Origin: Phytophthora quininea | Taxonomy: Eukaryota > Oomycota > Peronosporomycetes > Peronosporales > Peronosporaceae | Direction of reading: 5' to 3' | Assembly: GCA_011947345.1 (NCBI GenBank) | Contig: JAAVTG010000690.1 | Coordinates: 1 to 60,000, forward strand | Length of the DNA stretch: 60,000 bases | Shown here: in pieces, positions 41,811 through 53,709 of the stretch | Layout of the letters: the number at the start of each line of letters is the position of its first letter | Numbering within the stretch: the first letter of the stretch is position 1 | Program-made: the position numbers and the translations under genes | The notes under the pieces: model-generated | What the model saw: only the letters and a program-made list of their open reading frames with translations | Databases searched by the model: none | What the model was told of the DNA's origin: nothing

Positions 41811-41920
41811 ATGATTGTAGCTAGGAACTAGTTGTAGATGATCTGGAGTAATTGTAGAGTAGTGCGAAGGCCAGGAAGTAGGAGGAGGCTGTGTGGGGTT
41901 GTTTCTCAGTAACATCCCAA

Positions 41921-41990
41921 ATGGTGTGGCGGTCTGCCTGTAGAGAGCCCAGTCCGCAGGTTGTGGGTTCGAGTCCCACCGTGTGCACAC
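41921..41990 (+). ncRNA. tRNA-like Pol III-type module 1
   Basis: A clean T-arm: five-pair stem GTGGG/CCCAC (41963-41967 and 41975-41979) around loop TTCGAGT, containing a box B (GGTTCGAGTCC-like). The acceptor stem is not paired, so this is not a functional tRNA. It is probably a tRNA-derived SINE head or relic. Confidence 0.5.
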
Positions 41991-42113
41991 TATCTTGATG
42001 GTTGTATGGAGGGTGCAGCGATTGGTTGCGGGAGCCCGTAGGGCTCTCATTTCGCAATTTGCGCTGTAGCACGCATGTCGCCCACCGACCAGACGACCTC
42101 CCAGGATTCCCCG

Positions 42114-42158
42114 TGACCCAGGCTGTGCACTTGGCGCCCGTTGGCGCCGGTCCGCTAG
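42114..42158. repeat. 45-bp direct repeat, copy 2
   Basis: Matches 41045-41089 with one substitution; it lies about 300 bases upstream (right) of the second 5' module. Confidence 0.75.
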
Positions 42159-42187
42159 GGTCCAGTGGTGAGTCCGCATTGGGGGCA

Positions 42188-42616
42188 GCCTGACTGGTGT
42201 CCACGCGGCAGGCGGGGTGCAGCACGCCACCACTCCACCCACTACCGAGGGTGCTGAGCTTTTACCGTCTGACCCCACCACCTTGGACGCGTTGGTGGAG
42301 CCGTCGTCCGCCCAGCCAGCAAGCGGGAGTTCGTGTCGTGCCCGGGGGTTTTGACTCCGCTTCAAGAGGAGCGTCGTCGCGCCATCGTTGCCCACAATGA
42401 GCAAGAGCTGGGGAGTCTGAAGGTGTTGTGCCTCTGGCTGTGGAGACTCCAGCAGAGGCGCCTGCTACCACTGTTCAGCCGACTGGGGAAGCGCTTGATC
42501 AAGAGCCCCGCGCGCGGATGACGTTGCGGTCGGGCCACGCAGTTGCAACCGCCAGGAAGTCCAAGCAGAAGAAGAAGGCCCCGCGAATGACCCCTGGAGT
42601 GGTTCCCCGGGGCTGA
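42188..42616 (+). pseudogene. N-terminal part of the spacer chromo/protease gene
   Basis: Frames rich in Pro, Thr, Ala and Glu lead to a basic stretch (MTLRSGHAVATARKSKQKKK) ending at a stop 30 bases before ATG 42648. A basic, Leu-Arg-Ser-containing stretch also precedes the chromo-like part of the 33-kb gene (MRLRSESVKPRTPTPKK), suggesting a common layout. A G-run near 42345 differs by one base between this unit and the next. Confidence 0.35.
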
Positions 42617-42647
42617 GTGAAGAGTCTCAACTGCGCTGGGGGCTGCT

Positions 42648-43447
42648 ATGACGATGACCACAGCCCGGTACAGTATTGATGAGATCTGTGACCGTAAAGA
42701 CTACCGCGCCGATGGCCTCGGTATGTGGTACACTGCGGTGTACTTGGACGGGAGCGTCGTGGACAATCCTCGGCACGCCTTGGTGGAAGACGGGTTCGGC
42801 GAGTGGTGCGACGCTGTGGACAAGTGGATCGACGTCAACAAGCGTGCGATCACTTTCCAGTCGTTCTGGAACGGCCTCAGGAACTTCGACAGGCTGATGG
42901 AGGCGTCGCCCGATGGAAACTGTGTGGCAACCGCCATCAACGCCCTTTACGGGCGTCGGGGTCGCCCACCGCTGATTACAGACGCAGTGTGGAGTGCGTT
43001 CTTCCGCGAGAAGGGGTTTGAGAAGAACCACGGCGTGGCGGTGCAGGGGATGGTGGCGTTGTTGCAATCCCTGCAGGCCACCACGGAAGGCCCCCATATT
43101 CACTGTGGGTACTTCAATCACGCCAACAACTTGTATCATGGGGACGGGAAGGGTGTGGACGCGATTTTTGACTTGAATTTGCCGGTCGGGATGTACCTCG
43201 TGGACTGTTTCCTGGGCGGGAAGTCGAGGCACTGCATGGCGTTGGAGGTGTGGCCGGGGAGACGTACCAAGTGTACGACAATGGTGTGTGGCACGGGCTC
43301 GCCAAGGCGAAGGAGTACTTCGCGAAGACCGAGGGTGTATACCATGTCGTGTTCGACGACGACTTGAACCCACCGGAGTTGAAGACCCGCAAGCGTGGCC
43401 GGAGCAGCGGCGCCCAGCGCAAGAGCAAGAAAGCCAAGGCTAACTAG
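42648..43447 (+). pseudogene. spacer chromo-like/papain-order protease gene, copy 1
   Basis: ATG 42648 opens a frame with a chromo-like start (residues 8-60: YSIDEICDRKDYRADGLG, WYTAVYLDGS). A protease-like domain follows: Cys92 in SPDGNCVATAINALYGRRG, His195 in KSRHCMALEV. A one-base loss near 43252 moves the reading to the frame 43250-43447, which supplies YQVYDNGVWHGL with the Asp and a basic, nuclear-signal-like tail (RKSKKAKAN). The Cys-His-Asp order matches OTU/C39-like enzymes. It is oriented opposite to the LINEs. The same break occurs in the second unit. Function is inference. Confidence 0.55.
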
Positions 43448-43620
43448 GCGCACGGCCACCGAAGCACGTGGGGGCGCAGTAGTTGTCCAGAATACAACCT
43501 CAGATGCGCGAAACGACTTGTGTTTTCCTTCATTCCTGGTGGTGAGGAGTCGTAAACACACGGGCATCGCGGTGAGATCTTGAAGAAGTCCTGGTGGTAG
43601 TAGTTGAAACACCACCTCAA

Positions 43621-43694
43621 ACTGGCGCAGTGGGGAGGGTGTGAGGATTCCACCCTGGAGGTCGGGGGTTCAAATCCCGCGGGCCAAAATTTTT
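43621..43694 (+). ncRNA. tRNA-like Pol III-type module 2
   Basis: Box A-like TGGCGCAGTGG (43623-43633), box B GGTTCAAATCC (43667-43677) and a T5 terminator (43690-43694). The T-stem has one mismatch. A hairpin AGGGTG/CACCCT sits at the anticodon-arm position. Probably a tRNA-derived SINE-like unit. Confidence 0.5.
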
Positions 43695-43833
43695 CGTGGT
43701 CGGACAGGGGATCCCTACAGTTTTGAAGGCCTGTAGACGTGCTCCCACGCTGTAAGAAGGCATAGCGGAGCTTGGGAGGTAGTGTTTCACGGGTCTGGAG
43801 TCGTCTTGCGTGTGGGTGAGTGTCGGTGCAGAC

Positions 43834-43880
43834 CCGCTCACTCGCCCACTCACTCACGCACCCACTCACCCACTCACTCC
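43834..43880. repeat. CACTCACC-type microsatellite
   Basis: Imperfect run of CTCACTCGCCCACTCACTCA-like units, present again at 53710-53756. Confidence 0.75.
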
Positions 43881-44207
43881 GGGCGCTGATGCGTTCGTCG
43901 AAATTGGTGTACTTGCCTTGGGGTGGCCGTGGGGTGGGGTTCTACGCTCACTCCAAGGGGGCGGGTGCACTTCCCCGTAAACTGGCATGCCTGCGGTCGA
44001 TCGGTTGCATATCTCGTCGATCCAGTTGCTCGCACACGGGGTCCGTGAGCGGTGTGGAGTAAGGAGCCTTCAACCATTGAACCGTTGCCGTATGGCGAGT
44101 GGCGGGTAGGTAGACGGAGCTGAGAACGCTGATTTTCGGGGTACAAACTCCCACAGGGACGACGTCGAGATAGCCACAACTTCCGGGCTGAGTCTAGACG
44201 TCGAGTC

Positions 44208-44284
44208 CGACTAGGGCAGTCGGTCCGGTGTGGAGGTCCCACACTGGCAGTCGAGGGTTCGAGTCCGGCGAGGGATCGTTTTTT
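44208..44284 (+). ncRNA. tRNA-like Pol III-type module 3
   Basis: A hairpin GTGTGG/CCACAC at the anticodon-arm position, a box B GGTTCGAGTCC (44256-44266) and a T6 terminator (44279-44284). The T-stem is poorly paired. It lies 57 bases from the LINE-2 stop codon. Confidence 0.45.
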
Positions 44285-44341
44285 GCAGAAAGGTGCGTGG
44301 GATCAGCACCAATTAGGGCGCCCCAGGGCGCGTGGTTTGAT

Positions 44342-47300
44342 TCACACACGGCTCGAACTGTCGGGTGAGGGTCCCGAAATCCAGAGTTGGCAGAACTGGA
44401 GGAGACGATTGTAGCCCGTTGAAGCCATCCGGCGGAGGTGAAGGTCGATGTATGCCTTCGCCTTTCGTTGGACAAACTCCTTGCTGGAGGATACTCCATT
44501 CCACAGCACGTCGTTGCGGTGTAACCAGAGCATGTACAACACGGCGCAGCGGATCACGTTGAAGACTCGAAGCATGTTGTGGGCTCCATACTGCGTCGTA
44601 CGGTCCTCGTTGAATTCCACCCGGAGGAGATACACCAGGAACTCCCACGTGACTTCGCCAGTGAGCTGGGCGTTGAAGTTCGGCAAAAATAGGTCCCATG
44701 TGCTGCGGGTCACTGGGCAGTCCCAGAAGAGGTGCTTGGCGTCTTCATGAGCGTCACAACCGTGGACGCACTTCACATCCTGCGTCCGGTGGCGGTACTT
44801 GAATCGAAAGTTCAGGCCGTTATGCTGAAGCCGAAATTTCGCGTCCGCCAGGATCGGGAGTAGGTCTTTGTCCAAGCTGCGTTCCCTTCTCCAGTGGGTC
44901 TTCCAATCGGGTTCTTCATCAATACCGAGCGCTTTGTTCGGCATACTCGTAATGGGAGGGAGCGAGTTGAGGAGTAGGTAAAACTCATGATTCGCTCCTT
45001 CAATGAAGACCACCTTGTCAAAGGTCCACCCGTGCGATGCTGCGCACTGATCAGCCGGGAGATGGGGTCCTGCCAATGGTCCTTCCTCGTGGTCTAGGCC
45101 TAGAATTTCCGTGGTTTTGACGGCGAGGAAGCCTGCGGTCCTCGACCACACATCCTGTGCGGGAAAGTCGTTGACATCGAGGATATCCTGACACACCGCC
45201 TTGGTCGGGAAACGGCCATAGCGATCAACAAAGTCTTGGATACGAAGGAATCCTCGATTGAAGAACCAGTGTGCGCTGGTAGACGATATGGCCATTTGAC
45301 CCGCCCGATTGACTTTCAAGAGCCAATTTTGCCAGTAGGGGATCTCAGTTTGGGCCCAACGAACATCCTCAAGCGTGCAGTGGGCCTCCACTAGTGCCGC
45401 CCAAGACCGCAGTGGCTCAATCCAGAACACAGCGATACTTCGCCATTTTGGGGGTACCACCGCAGAGGTTGATGGGGGAGGTAGAGGATGTCGAAACCGA
45501 CCCCGCCCCTTGGAGCACCGTTGTAAACATCGCGAAGGCTGCTTCGAACCAGCGAGGTACCACATGGGTAGTCGAGGTGGCAGCCATCGCGTCCCGAAGA
45601 GAGCAAATCTGGAGTGACTTGCTGAAAGTCTTGATGTCTGGAAGGCCGAGGCCGCCCTTGGACGTCGGCAAGTACATCCAGTCTTGCGAGAATGGCGCCT
45701 TGAACTCTGTTTCCGGCGAAATCCTCTTTTGAAGAGAAACGCTTTGCACAGGCGATGCACTTGCTTCGCCACAGTGTCAGGAACACGAGTGACCGCAGCG
45801 GTATACCACAGCAGCGGCAGCACAATTGTGCGTAGCATTACCGCGCGGCCGAGCAGGGTTCTCGCCCTGTATCTCCATAAGAGACAGCGGCTGACCATGG
45901 CGTCGATGAGGCGTGCAAACCGCGTACTCGTAGGCAAGGTTGGGCTGACGTAGATTCCCAAGACTCTTACGTCGGCGTCATCTGCCACCACGTCCCAGCC
46001 AGTGCTTTCCAATTCTTGTCGCGTATCCGGTTGGAGCGCTTGAAATGGGAGAAGATGCGTCTTATCCACATTGAGGCGAAGTCCTGCTGCTAAGGCATAT
46101 TTACCCACCGCGTCGATAAACACGGGTGCGTCACTGAGATCCCGCAAAAGACCGTTGCAGTCATCTGCAAATGCGAGCAGGTGATGAAGGTCGGTCCCTC
46201 CAGGCACTTGGATCCCCATGTGGCCGGTGGTAGCGCGCAAGTAGCAGAGCATGGGCTCGATGAAGAGGACAAACAAGGCCGGCGAGAGGGGTCTCCCTGA
46301 CGGACTCCGCAGCCGAGTTCGAAATAATCACTTGGCGTACCGTTTACCAAGACGCTCACGAGGGTGCCTTTAAAGAACGTCCGTACCCAGTCGCGGAACG
46401 TCTGTCCGAATCCTTGATGCGCGAGGACCAAGCCCAACGCTGGCCACAATACGCTGTCGAAGGCTTTGGCGAAATCTAGCAGCACGGCACCCGCCTTTTT
46501 AGACCCAACGCCTTTGACAAAGTTTGCAAGTCTTGGAGGCGGAGCAACGCGTGCCTGATCGACCTCCCTTTAGTAAACCCGGCCTGGTCAGTGTGGATGA
46601 GACACGGCAGAATCTCCCGCAGCCTCCACGCTTGAATTTTCGGGCCAAATTTGGCGTCGTGGTTTAGCAGTGTGATCGGTCGGTAGTTGCTGGGAAGGCT
46701 GCGGTCGCCCTTTTGAACAGCAACGAGATGTATGCTCGGCGCTGGAACTTCGTCATCCGACCGTTTTCCAGGTTGAAACCGTAAACCAGCTCATAGACTC
46801 TCGCCCATTGCGACGGGAAGAGCTGGTAGTACTCTGCTGGCAGTCCGTCGAAACCAGCGGACTTGCCCTTCGGGGAGTTCTTGATTGCCCAGAAGAAATC
46901 GTTGGCAGTCATTGGTGCATCGAGCAAGCGCCGTTGCACCTCGGTTAGCTTCTTGTCACTGTACTTGAGCAGTTCTTGGAGGGCGATCGGATCATATTGA
47001 CGTGGTTCGACCGTCCCTCGTAGGTCGTCAGAAGGGGACTGATAAAGCGACCCCCAGTAGGCACGATGCTCGGCTGCCATTTCCTCTGGCACCGAGGTCG
47101 TCGAGCCATCTGGTAGCTCCACCTCTGGGATGGCTGATTTGAAGTCCGTTGTCGAAGGCGCCCGGAAGAAGTATGCGGTCCCGCGTTCGCCCTCCGTCAC
47201 GTCGCGGTCAAATTTGGCCATCTCTCGGCGATTCACAAAGAACTCTTCCAGAGTTTTGAGTTCGCCTCGGGCCTCTTCGACTGCCACTCGAGTGTCTTCC

Positions 47301-48369
47301 GATGGACATGAAGCACACATAGCTTCGCCCATGTGGAGCTCTTGACGCAGCTTCCGCAGCTTTTCGTCATCTTGGGATTTCAGCGAACGCTGCATTTGCT
47401 GAAGGAAGATTTTGTCTTCTCGCTTGTGTTCGTCGAGGAGAGCTCCGGGGTCGGCTCCTGGAAATAGCTTAATACGGTCACACAAGTGCTCAAGTGTGTG
47501 TTTGAGGGTCTTCTTTACGAGAGGCACCTTGAGCAGCCAGCGCGGGCACTTCCAGGGTAGTCTCTTCATATCGGGCAGGGACGGCGACGCGAGGTGGAAT
47601 TCAACGGAGCTATGGTCTTCGTGGAGGTACTTCTCCTCGGTGACGTAACGAGACCCCAGATAGTTTGTCTCCAGAAGGCCGGGCGAGACGAAGCAGTAGT
47701 CAATCCGGCGTACGTTCTTGCTGGAGAATTCTTGGCGCTCCGGGAATGTTAGCCGCCAGGGATCGGTCACTCCGAGCGCGACCATCCAATTTTGAAGCTC
47801 ATTCCGGGCTTGGTCTCGACGATCTGGCGTTCGTTCGTCGAGGTGTGGGTCTAGAGGCGTGTTAAGGTCTCCGAGGACAATATGATCTGCTCCATCAGGG
47901 AACCGACCTGGAAGTCCGTCAAGGAACGCTTTACGCGCTGCCACAGATACAGGCGCGTAGACAACGTGAATGAAGACTCGAAGGTCTTCTATTCGCGCGT
48001 CCACGACAAGATACCGAGCGAGGTGCTCGGGGCTGGCATATTGAGATTCACGTCCTCCACTTGCGTGAAAGGGTGGCCTCCGGAAAGGATGAGACCGACA
48101 CCGTTATGGCCGGTGAAGGTCGGGTCATTTTGATGGGACCAGAAGGCGCGAGCCTTCGAGTCCACGACGTTGATAAAGTGCTCCACACGGTTGATGTTGT
48201 CAGCCATGGAGAACTTTGTTTCTTGAAAAGCGACGATCTGGTACGTGGCGAGGAGGCGTTCAAACATACGTCTGACCGCGTCTCGCTTGTCGGACGGGGC
48301 ATTGAGTCCATTGATGTCCATGGAAAGCCCTTCCAAGGCCCACGGGGACTTAGAGACGAGTGGTCTCAT
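44342..48369 (-). pseudogene. LINE-2 ORF2: endonuclease and reverse transcriptase, frame-broken
   Basis: ATG 48369. The endonuclease shifts frame by a one-base loss near 48044. From 48004 to about 46715 the frame is continuous through the rest of the endonuclease, the C5 run near 47053 and the first reverse transcriptase blocks, where LINE-1 and LINE-3 are broken. It then breaks at the T4 run near 46713 and at the G4 run near 46290. The frame 46276-44342 (644 codons) contains FADD and the zinc knuckle, but between about 45745 and 45450 it follows a shifted frame, entered and left by two compensating one-base changes. It contains the same enzyme motifs as LINE-1. Confidence 0.85.
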
Positions 48370-48374
48370 GGGAG

Positions 48375-50360
48375 TCAGAGTCCATAGTTTCGTCGTCCGT
48401 GTGGGGGGCTCGCCTTGGCAGCCGTTGGCGTCGGCTCGTTAGATGCCATAGAGGCATTGTCGTCGCTATCGTCGTCTTCATCAACTTGATCCTCCAGCAC
48501 CCTGTGCATCGCTGCGAGCACAGCGTCGCTCAGATATTCCTCATACGCTTTGCCGAGTTCTGAGGCACAGGGTCTCGCGAGGGTACGGTTTGACCAGATC
48601 AGGAAGGGCGAGTACTTGTGGCAGGTGATGGGAGCACCTCCGCAGAGCGCATCCACCTTCACTGGGTCATGGTAAATTGCTGGCGCGTGGGAACGGAAGA
48701 ATAAGTCCATACGCGCGTAAGCCTTCGCCAGGCCGCGGTCTGTATCGTCGGGGAGCTGTTCTGCTAGGACAACGTCGAGCGCAGGTGTGGACTCAGGGTA
48801 GTCCACTGTCATGCGTTGCATGAGGCTAACGTTGGTTCCATGTTTCGCGGCTGAACGGCCGCTGTAGAGTCGAAGGACGGCATGATCCGTCACGACACTC
48901 GGCATGCCCCTGGCATTGGAGTGTATCATCGACGCGTACGCGGCCCGTTGCGCCATCAGTGCAGCAAGTCGATCTTCCGGCTGCGCGTTTCTGCCAAACT
49001 CCTTGGCAGCTTTTCGAGCCTTTTTGCGGTAGTCGGAGCGCTTGATCGTGTTGTCCTTTGGGTCCAGGAAAGACCGGTTGGTCACGAGGTGGCCCACCGT
49101 CTCTGGAAGCCCTGACACCTGTACGGCCACCCGCTCCGAACCAACTTTGACAAAGCAGTCCGCGTCGCCAGCAGTGTCTTCATCATCGTGGTCACTGAAC
49201 GCCAGTTCGAGCCCAGTCGGCTGGACCGGGAAGCCAAAGACCAAGTGGTCATCTTCCGTGTCCCCGGTTACAACCTCCACCGGTTTGGCAGGGACCGAGT
49301 CCGGCAGATCCGAGCACTGGGCACGGCGGCTGATTCGAATCCAGTCCTACACCGGGGCTGTCGCGTCCGGGCGGGCAAGGATGAGGGTTTCGTCCGGAAC
49401 CGCAGATGCAGGCTTAGCCTTGGACAAAGGGTAGTCTGCCGCGGGACCTCTCCGTGGGCGGTCCCTCGCTTGTTTTTCTTGGCCATAGCCTCCTCCTTCG
49501 CCTCACGGACTTGCTCCTCATGGGCAGCGCGCTTTGCGGCGATAGAGGGGGGACGACACGGTTCAACGCACGTTTCTTGTGCTGGACGTATACCGGATTG
49601 TCGAAACCCGGGAAGCGGATCTCGCGTAGCGGCGCGCCTCCCTGCAGCAGGGCGTCCGGGACGTCATACTGAGGGAACCACACCGTGCGGTCGCGGGACA
49701 TCAGCGTTCCTGCTTGATGCGTCGGCGCGATGATCGGCTGGAGCCCGAGGTCGACGAAGAAGTCGTAGATGGGATCGTCATCGAGTTCCGAGGGCACTCT
49801 CGTCAGGTCGACGAAGTACAGTCGCTCATACACGCTATACGTTTTCACGATGAGCTTCTGCCCCATACAGGAGACCGCCGTACCGCCGAGCTTGATGGCG
49901 ATATCGCGGTTGGTACACGTGAACCGAATGCCGTGGCCCGGCACGCAGACGAAGTCACACAGCGAGTTCAACGCACCGTCCCAAGTCGGGGACTGAGACT
50001 CGCGGTTGATCGCGTGGAGGATATCCTCGATCCCGTAAGAGCCGGCGATACGCGCCGCTGGGATGAACAGCTTGATCTTGTCCGTCGTTGCCACACGCGC
50101 GCGCTGCACCTCCTGCAGCGCGAGCATACGCAGGTCTTGCGCAGACGCCTTCTTCTCAAGCAGTTCGTCGAACGCCGCGAAGAACTTGTCCGTGGGGACG
50201 TAGCGCGCGGACGGCCGAAGCGCTCGCGGTATTCCTGGCGAGGGTTGGCCGCGGCCGAGGCGGCAGCCGAGGCCGCGGGCGGAGTACTTGGACGCGAGGG
50301 GGCACCATGTCGGAACGGGTGGCTGGTAGGCGTCGAAGGGGGTATTGGGCACAAAAACAC
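48375..50360 (-). pseudogene. LINE-2 ORF1, frame-broken
   Basis: Matches LINE-1 ORF1 (start ATG 50360, frame change near 50205, middle frame to about 49550, last frame 49280-48375). The G6 run near 49550, against G5 in LINE-1 and LINE-3, extends the middle frame by about 35 false codons. The C-terminus differs from LINE-1: the stop lies 5 bases before the ORF2 ATG and does not overlap it. Confidence 0.72.
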
Positions 50361-50451
50361 GCGGCGGAGTGTCGCAGGCGTGTCTCAGGCTGGTCGCTGG
50401 ATAGTCTTCGATTCTTGGTCTTGAGGGCCCGTGAATGTCACTTGTGGGCCT

Positions 50452-50511
50452 GCCGGCAAATTGAAAACTGGAGGGCAAGTCTGGTTTAATAGGTGTTCAT
50501 TATACTTTAAC
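50452..50511 (-). promoter_or_regulatory. LINE-2 5' module with Inr/FPR-like promoter
   Basis: Same as 40576-40635, offset 9876. Confidence 0.5.
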
Positions 50512-50550
50512 CTATTGGTCGGGAAGAATCGTACCTAAGCTAGACTTATC

Positions 50551-50808
50551 CTAACTTGGCAGAGAAGCGTGAGAAGACATGGGAAGAGATGTTCAGGTTT
50601 AACCGGAGCCCAAACATTCGTTCCAGAGGCCTGGTTGAGAGCCCAAAAGGGCGAATTGTCGTACCGAAGCTCGTCCTTCCAAGCTTGGCAGAGATGGCGT
50701 GAAGCAGACATGGAGGAGCTGCGGAGCATCGGCGTACGCAACGGCGCTTAACCGGAGCAAAGCAGACCGCCAGAGGCCTTGTTGAGAGCCCAGTAGGGCG
50801 GCGATGTT
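50551..50808. repeat. two imperfect tandem repeats upstream of LINE-2
   Basis: Same as 40675-40932 in the second unit, with no difference noticed. Confidence 0.65.
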
Positions 50809-51073
50809 GCGCGAAGGTCGCGTGAAGGTTGCGCCAAGAGGCCAAAATTGGCGACTTGATCGTGAGGGACTTGGGCGGATATAGGCTGTGAGCCTTATTC
50901 GTTGATCCCTACCGAGAATCTGACCCAGGCTGTGCACTTGGCGTCCGTTGGCGCCGGTCCGCTAGAGAACGAGGATCCAGGGTAGAGACGGGGCGGAGTG
51001 ATCGGGGACGGCATGGTCGGTTCCGAGCACAGCGTGCTCCGAGGGCGACAGGAGGCAGCGTTCGCTTCCGTGG

Positions 51074-51686
51074 TTACCGTTGGCGGGCCATCAGGCTGAG
51101 GCGGCCGGAGCTGCTGGTTCGGGACATGCGGCTGTCGTGGCTCGATCGGAAGCGTGGCCAGCAGCTTGGGTTCAGGCGTGTGAATGTCACTTGGTCATAG
51201 ACCAAATTGTGCTGGCCAGCAAAGCAGCGCGCGCTGGATGGCGCGCATGGGGTGACAAGCGGCTTAGACACTGGTCGTCGCTTGGGAGAGAGTGGGTTGG
51301 GCACCAGCGAGGCCCGGCTTAGAACGCGTGGCAGCACGGCACCGAGGCGGCGGCTGCTTCGGCGAGCGTTGGGCGGCGACGTAGACGCTGGACGACGGCC
51401 GCGGGTGAGTGGGCTCCAGCGTAGCCCGGAGGTGAAGATTCGCGTCGAGATTCGTCCGACGAAGCTCGATGGCGACGAGCGGCGAGGTCCTCGTGACGAC
51501 TGGACCAGGGCCCCCGCGCTGGGGAGGCCCCGGAGTTCGCGGTCCAGACGGCGGCGGGGACGGGCGAGGCGAAGGCGGCGGGGAGGCGGGGCGAGGCACG
51601 GGCTTGGAGGTCGACTTGAGCTCAAGCCGGCAAATTGCGAACTGGAGGGCAAGTCTGGTTTAATAGTTGTTCATTATACTTTTAAC
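51074..51686 (-). pseudogene. second LINE 5' module and its open frame, unit 2
   Basis: Copy of 41198-41810: the module at 51626-51686 and the Arg/Ser/Pro-rich frame 51652-51074. The 192-codon frame is the same length in both units. Confidence 0.4.
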
Positions 51687-51796
51687 ATGATTGTAGCTAG
51701 GAACTAGTTGTAGATGATCTGGAGTAATTGTAGAGTAGTGCGAAGGCCAGGAAGTAGGAGGAGGCTGTGTGGGGTTGTTTCTCAGTAACATCCCAA

Positions 51797-51866
51797 ATGG
51801 TGTGGCGGTCTGCCTGTAGAGAGCCCAGTCCGCAGGTTGTGGGTTCGAGTCCCACCGTGTGCACAC
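51797..51866 (+). ncRNA. tRNA-like module 1, unit 2
   Basis: Copy of 41921-41990 with the same perfect T-arm. Confidence 0.5.
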
Positions 51867-52063
51867 TATCTTGATGGTTGTATGGAGGGTGCAGCGATTG
51901 GTTGCGGGGAGCCCGTAGGGCTCTCATTTCGCAATTTGCGCTGTAGCACGCATGTCGCCCACCGACCAGACGACCTCCCAGGATTCCCCGTGACCCAGGC
52001 TGTGCACTTGGCGCCCGTTGGCGCCGGTCCGCTAGGGTCCAGTGGTGAGTCCGCATTGGGGGC

Positions 52064-52492
52064 AGCCTGACTGGTGTCCACGCGGCAGGCGGGGTGCAGC
52101 ACGCCACCACTCCACCCACTACCGAGGGTGCTGAGCTTTTACCGTCTGACCCCACCACCTTGGACGCGTTGGTGGAGCCGTCGTCCGCCCAGCCAGCAAG
52201 CGGGAGTTCGTGTCGTGCCCGGGGTTTTGACTCCGCTTCAAGAGGAGCGTCGTCGCGCCATCGTTGCCCACAATGAGCAAGAGCTGGGGAGTCTGAAGGT
52301 GTTGTGCCTCTGGCTGTGGAGACTCCAGCAGAGGCGCCTGCTACCACTGTTCAGCCGACTGGGGAAGCGCTTGATCAAGAGCCCCGCGCGCGGATGACGT
52401 TGCGGTCGGGCCACGCAGTTGCAACCGCCAGGAAGTCCAAGCAGAAGAAGAAGGCCCCGCGAATGACCCCTGGAGTGGTTCCCCGGGGCTGA
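52064..52492 (+). pseudogene. N-terminal part of the spacer chromo/protease gene, unit 2
   Basis: Copy of 42188-42616 with one G fewer in the run near 52220, which joins frames differently from unit 1. Confidence 0.35.
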
Positions 52493-52523
52493 GTGAAGAG
52501 TCTCAACTGCGCTGGGGGCTGCT

Positions 52524-53323
52524 ATGACGATGACCACAGCCCGGTACAGTATTGATGAGATCTGTGACCGTAAAGACTACCGCGCCGATGGCCTCGGTAT
52601 GTGGTACACTGCGGTGTACTTGGACGGGAGCGTCGTGGACAATCCTCGGCACGCCTTGGTGGAAGACGGGTTCGGCGAGTGGTGCGACGCTGTGGACAAG
52701 TGGATCGACGTCAACAAGCGTGCGATCACTTTCCAGTCGTTCTGGAACGGCCTCAGGAACTTCGACAGGCTGATGGAGGCGTCGCCCGATGGAAACTGTG
52801 TGGCAACCGCCATCAACGCCCTTTACGGGCGTCGGGGTCGCCCACCGCTGATTACAGACGCAGTGTGGAGTGCGTTCTTCCGCGAGAAGGGGTTTGAGAA
52901 GAACCACGGCGTGGCGGTGCAGGGGATGGTGGCGTTGTTGCAATCCCTGCAGGCCACCACGGAAGGCCCCCATATTCACTGTGGGTACTTCAATCACGCC
53001 AACAACTTGTATCATGGGGACGGGAAGGGTGTGGACGCGATTTTTGACTTGAATTTGCCGGTCGGGATGTACCTCGTGGACTGTTTCCTGGGCGGGAAGT
53101 CGAGGCACTGCATGGCGTTGGAGGTGTGGCCGGGGAGACGTACCAAGTGTACGACAATGGTGTGTGGCACGGGCTCGCCAAGGCGAAGGAGTACTTCGCG
53201 AAGACCGAGGGTGTATACCATGTCGTGTTCGACGACGACTTGAACCCACCGGAGTTGAAGACCCGCAAGCGTGGCCGGAGCAGCGGCGCCCAGCGCAAGA
53301 GCAAGAAAGCCAAGGCTAACTAG
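52524..53323 (+). pseudogene. spacer chromo-like/papain-order protease gene, copy 2
   Basis: Same ATG, same Cys92 and His195, the same one-base break (near 53128) and the same basic tail as 42648-43447. I noticed no difference in the encoded residues, so the break predates the duplication or is a shared consensus error. Confidence 0.55.
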
Positions 53324-53496
53324 GCGCACGGCCACCGAAGCACGTGGGGGCGCAGTAGTTGTCCAGAATACAACCTCAGATGCGCGAAACGACTTGTGTT
53401 TTCCTTCATTCCTGGTGGTGAGGAGTCGTAAACACACGGGCATCGCGGTGAGATCTTGAAGAAGTCCTGGTGGTAGTAGTTGAAACACCACCTCAA

Positions 53497-53570
53497 ACTG
53501 GCGCAGTGGGGAGGGTGTGAGGATTCCACCCTGGAGGTCGGGGGTTCAAATCCCGCGGGCCAAAATTTTT
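53497..53570 (+). ncRNA. tRNA-like module 2, unit 2
   Basis: Copy of 43621-43694 with box A, box B and T5. Confidence 0.5.
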
Positions 53571-53709
53571 CGTGGTCGGACAGGGGATCCCTACAGTTTT
53601 GAAGGCCTGTAGACGTGCTCCCACGCTGTAAGAAGGCATAGCGGAGCTTGGGAGGTAGTGTTTCACGGGTCTGGAGTCGTCTTGCGTGTGGGTGAGTGTC
53701 GGTGCAGAC

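Larger units (their letters stand above)
44342..50511 (-). mobile_element. LINE-2: L1-type non-LTR retrotransposon, copy 2
   Basis: Same organisation as LINE-1, 9.87 kb further on, nearly identical except at the 3' end and at homopolymer-length differences. It shares its 3' end with LINE-3. Confidence 0.88.

Noticed and set aside
41921..41990. Functional tRNA gene
   Set aside because: The T-arm is perfect but the acceptor ends do not pair and no convincing anticodon arm is present.
42627..43373. 248-codon minus-strand frame over the chromo/protease gene
   Set aside because: Shadow of the plus-strand gene, which carries the conserved Cys and His and has a homologue at 33 kb.
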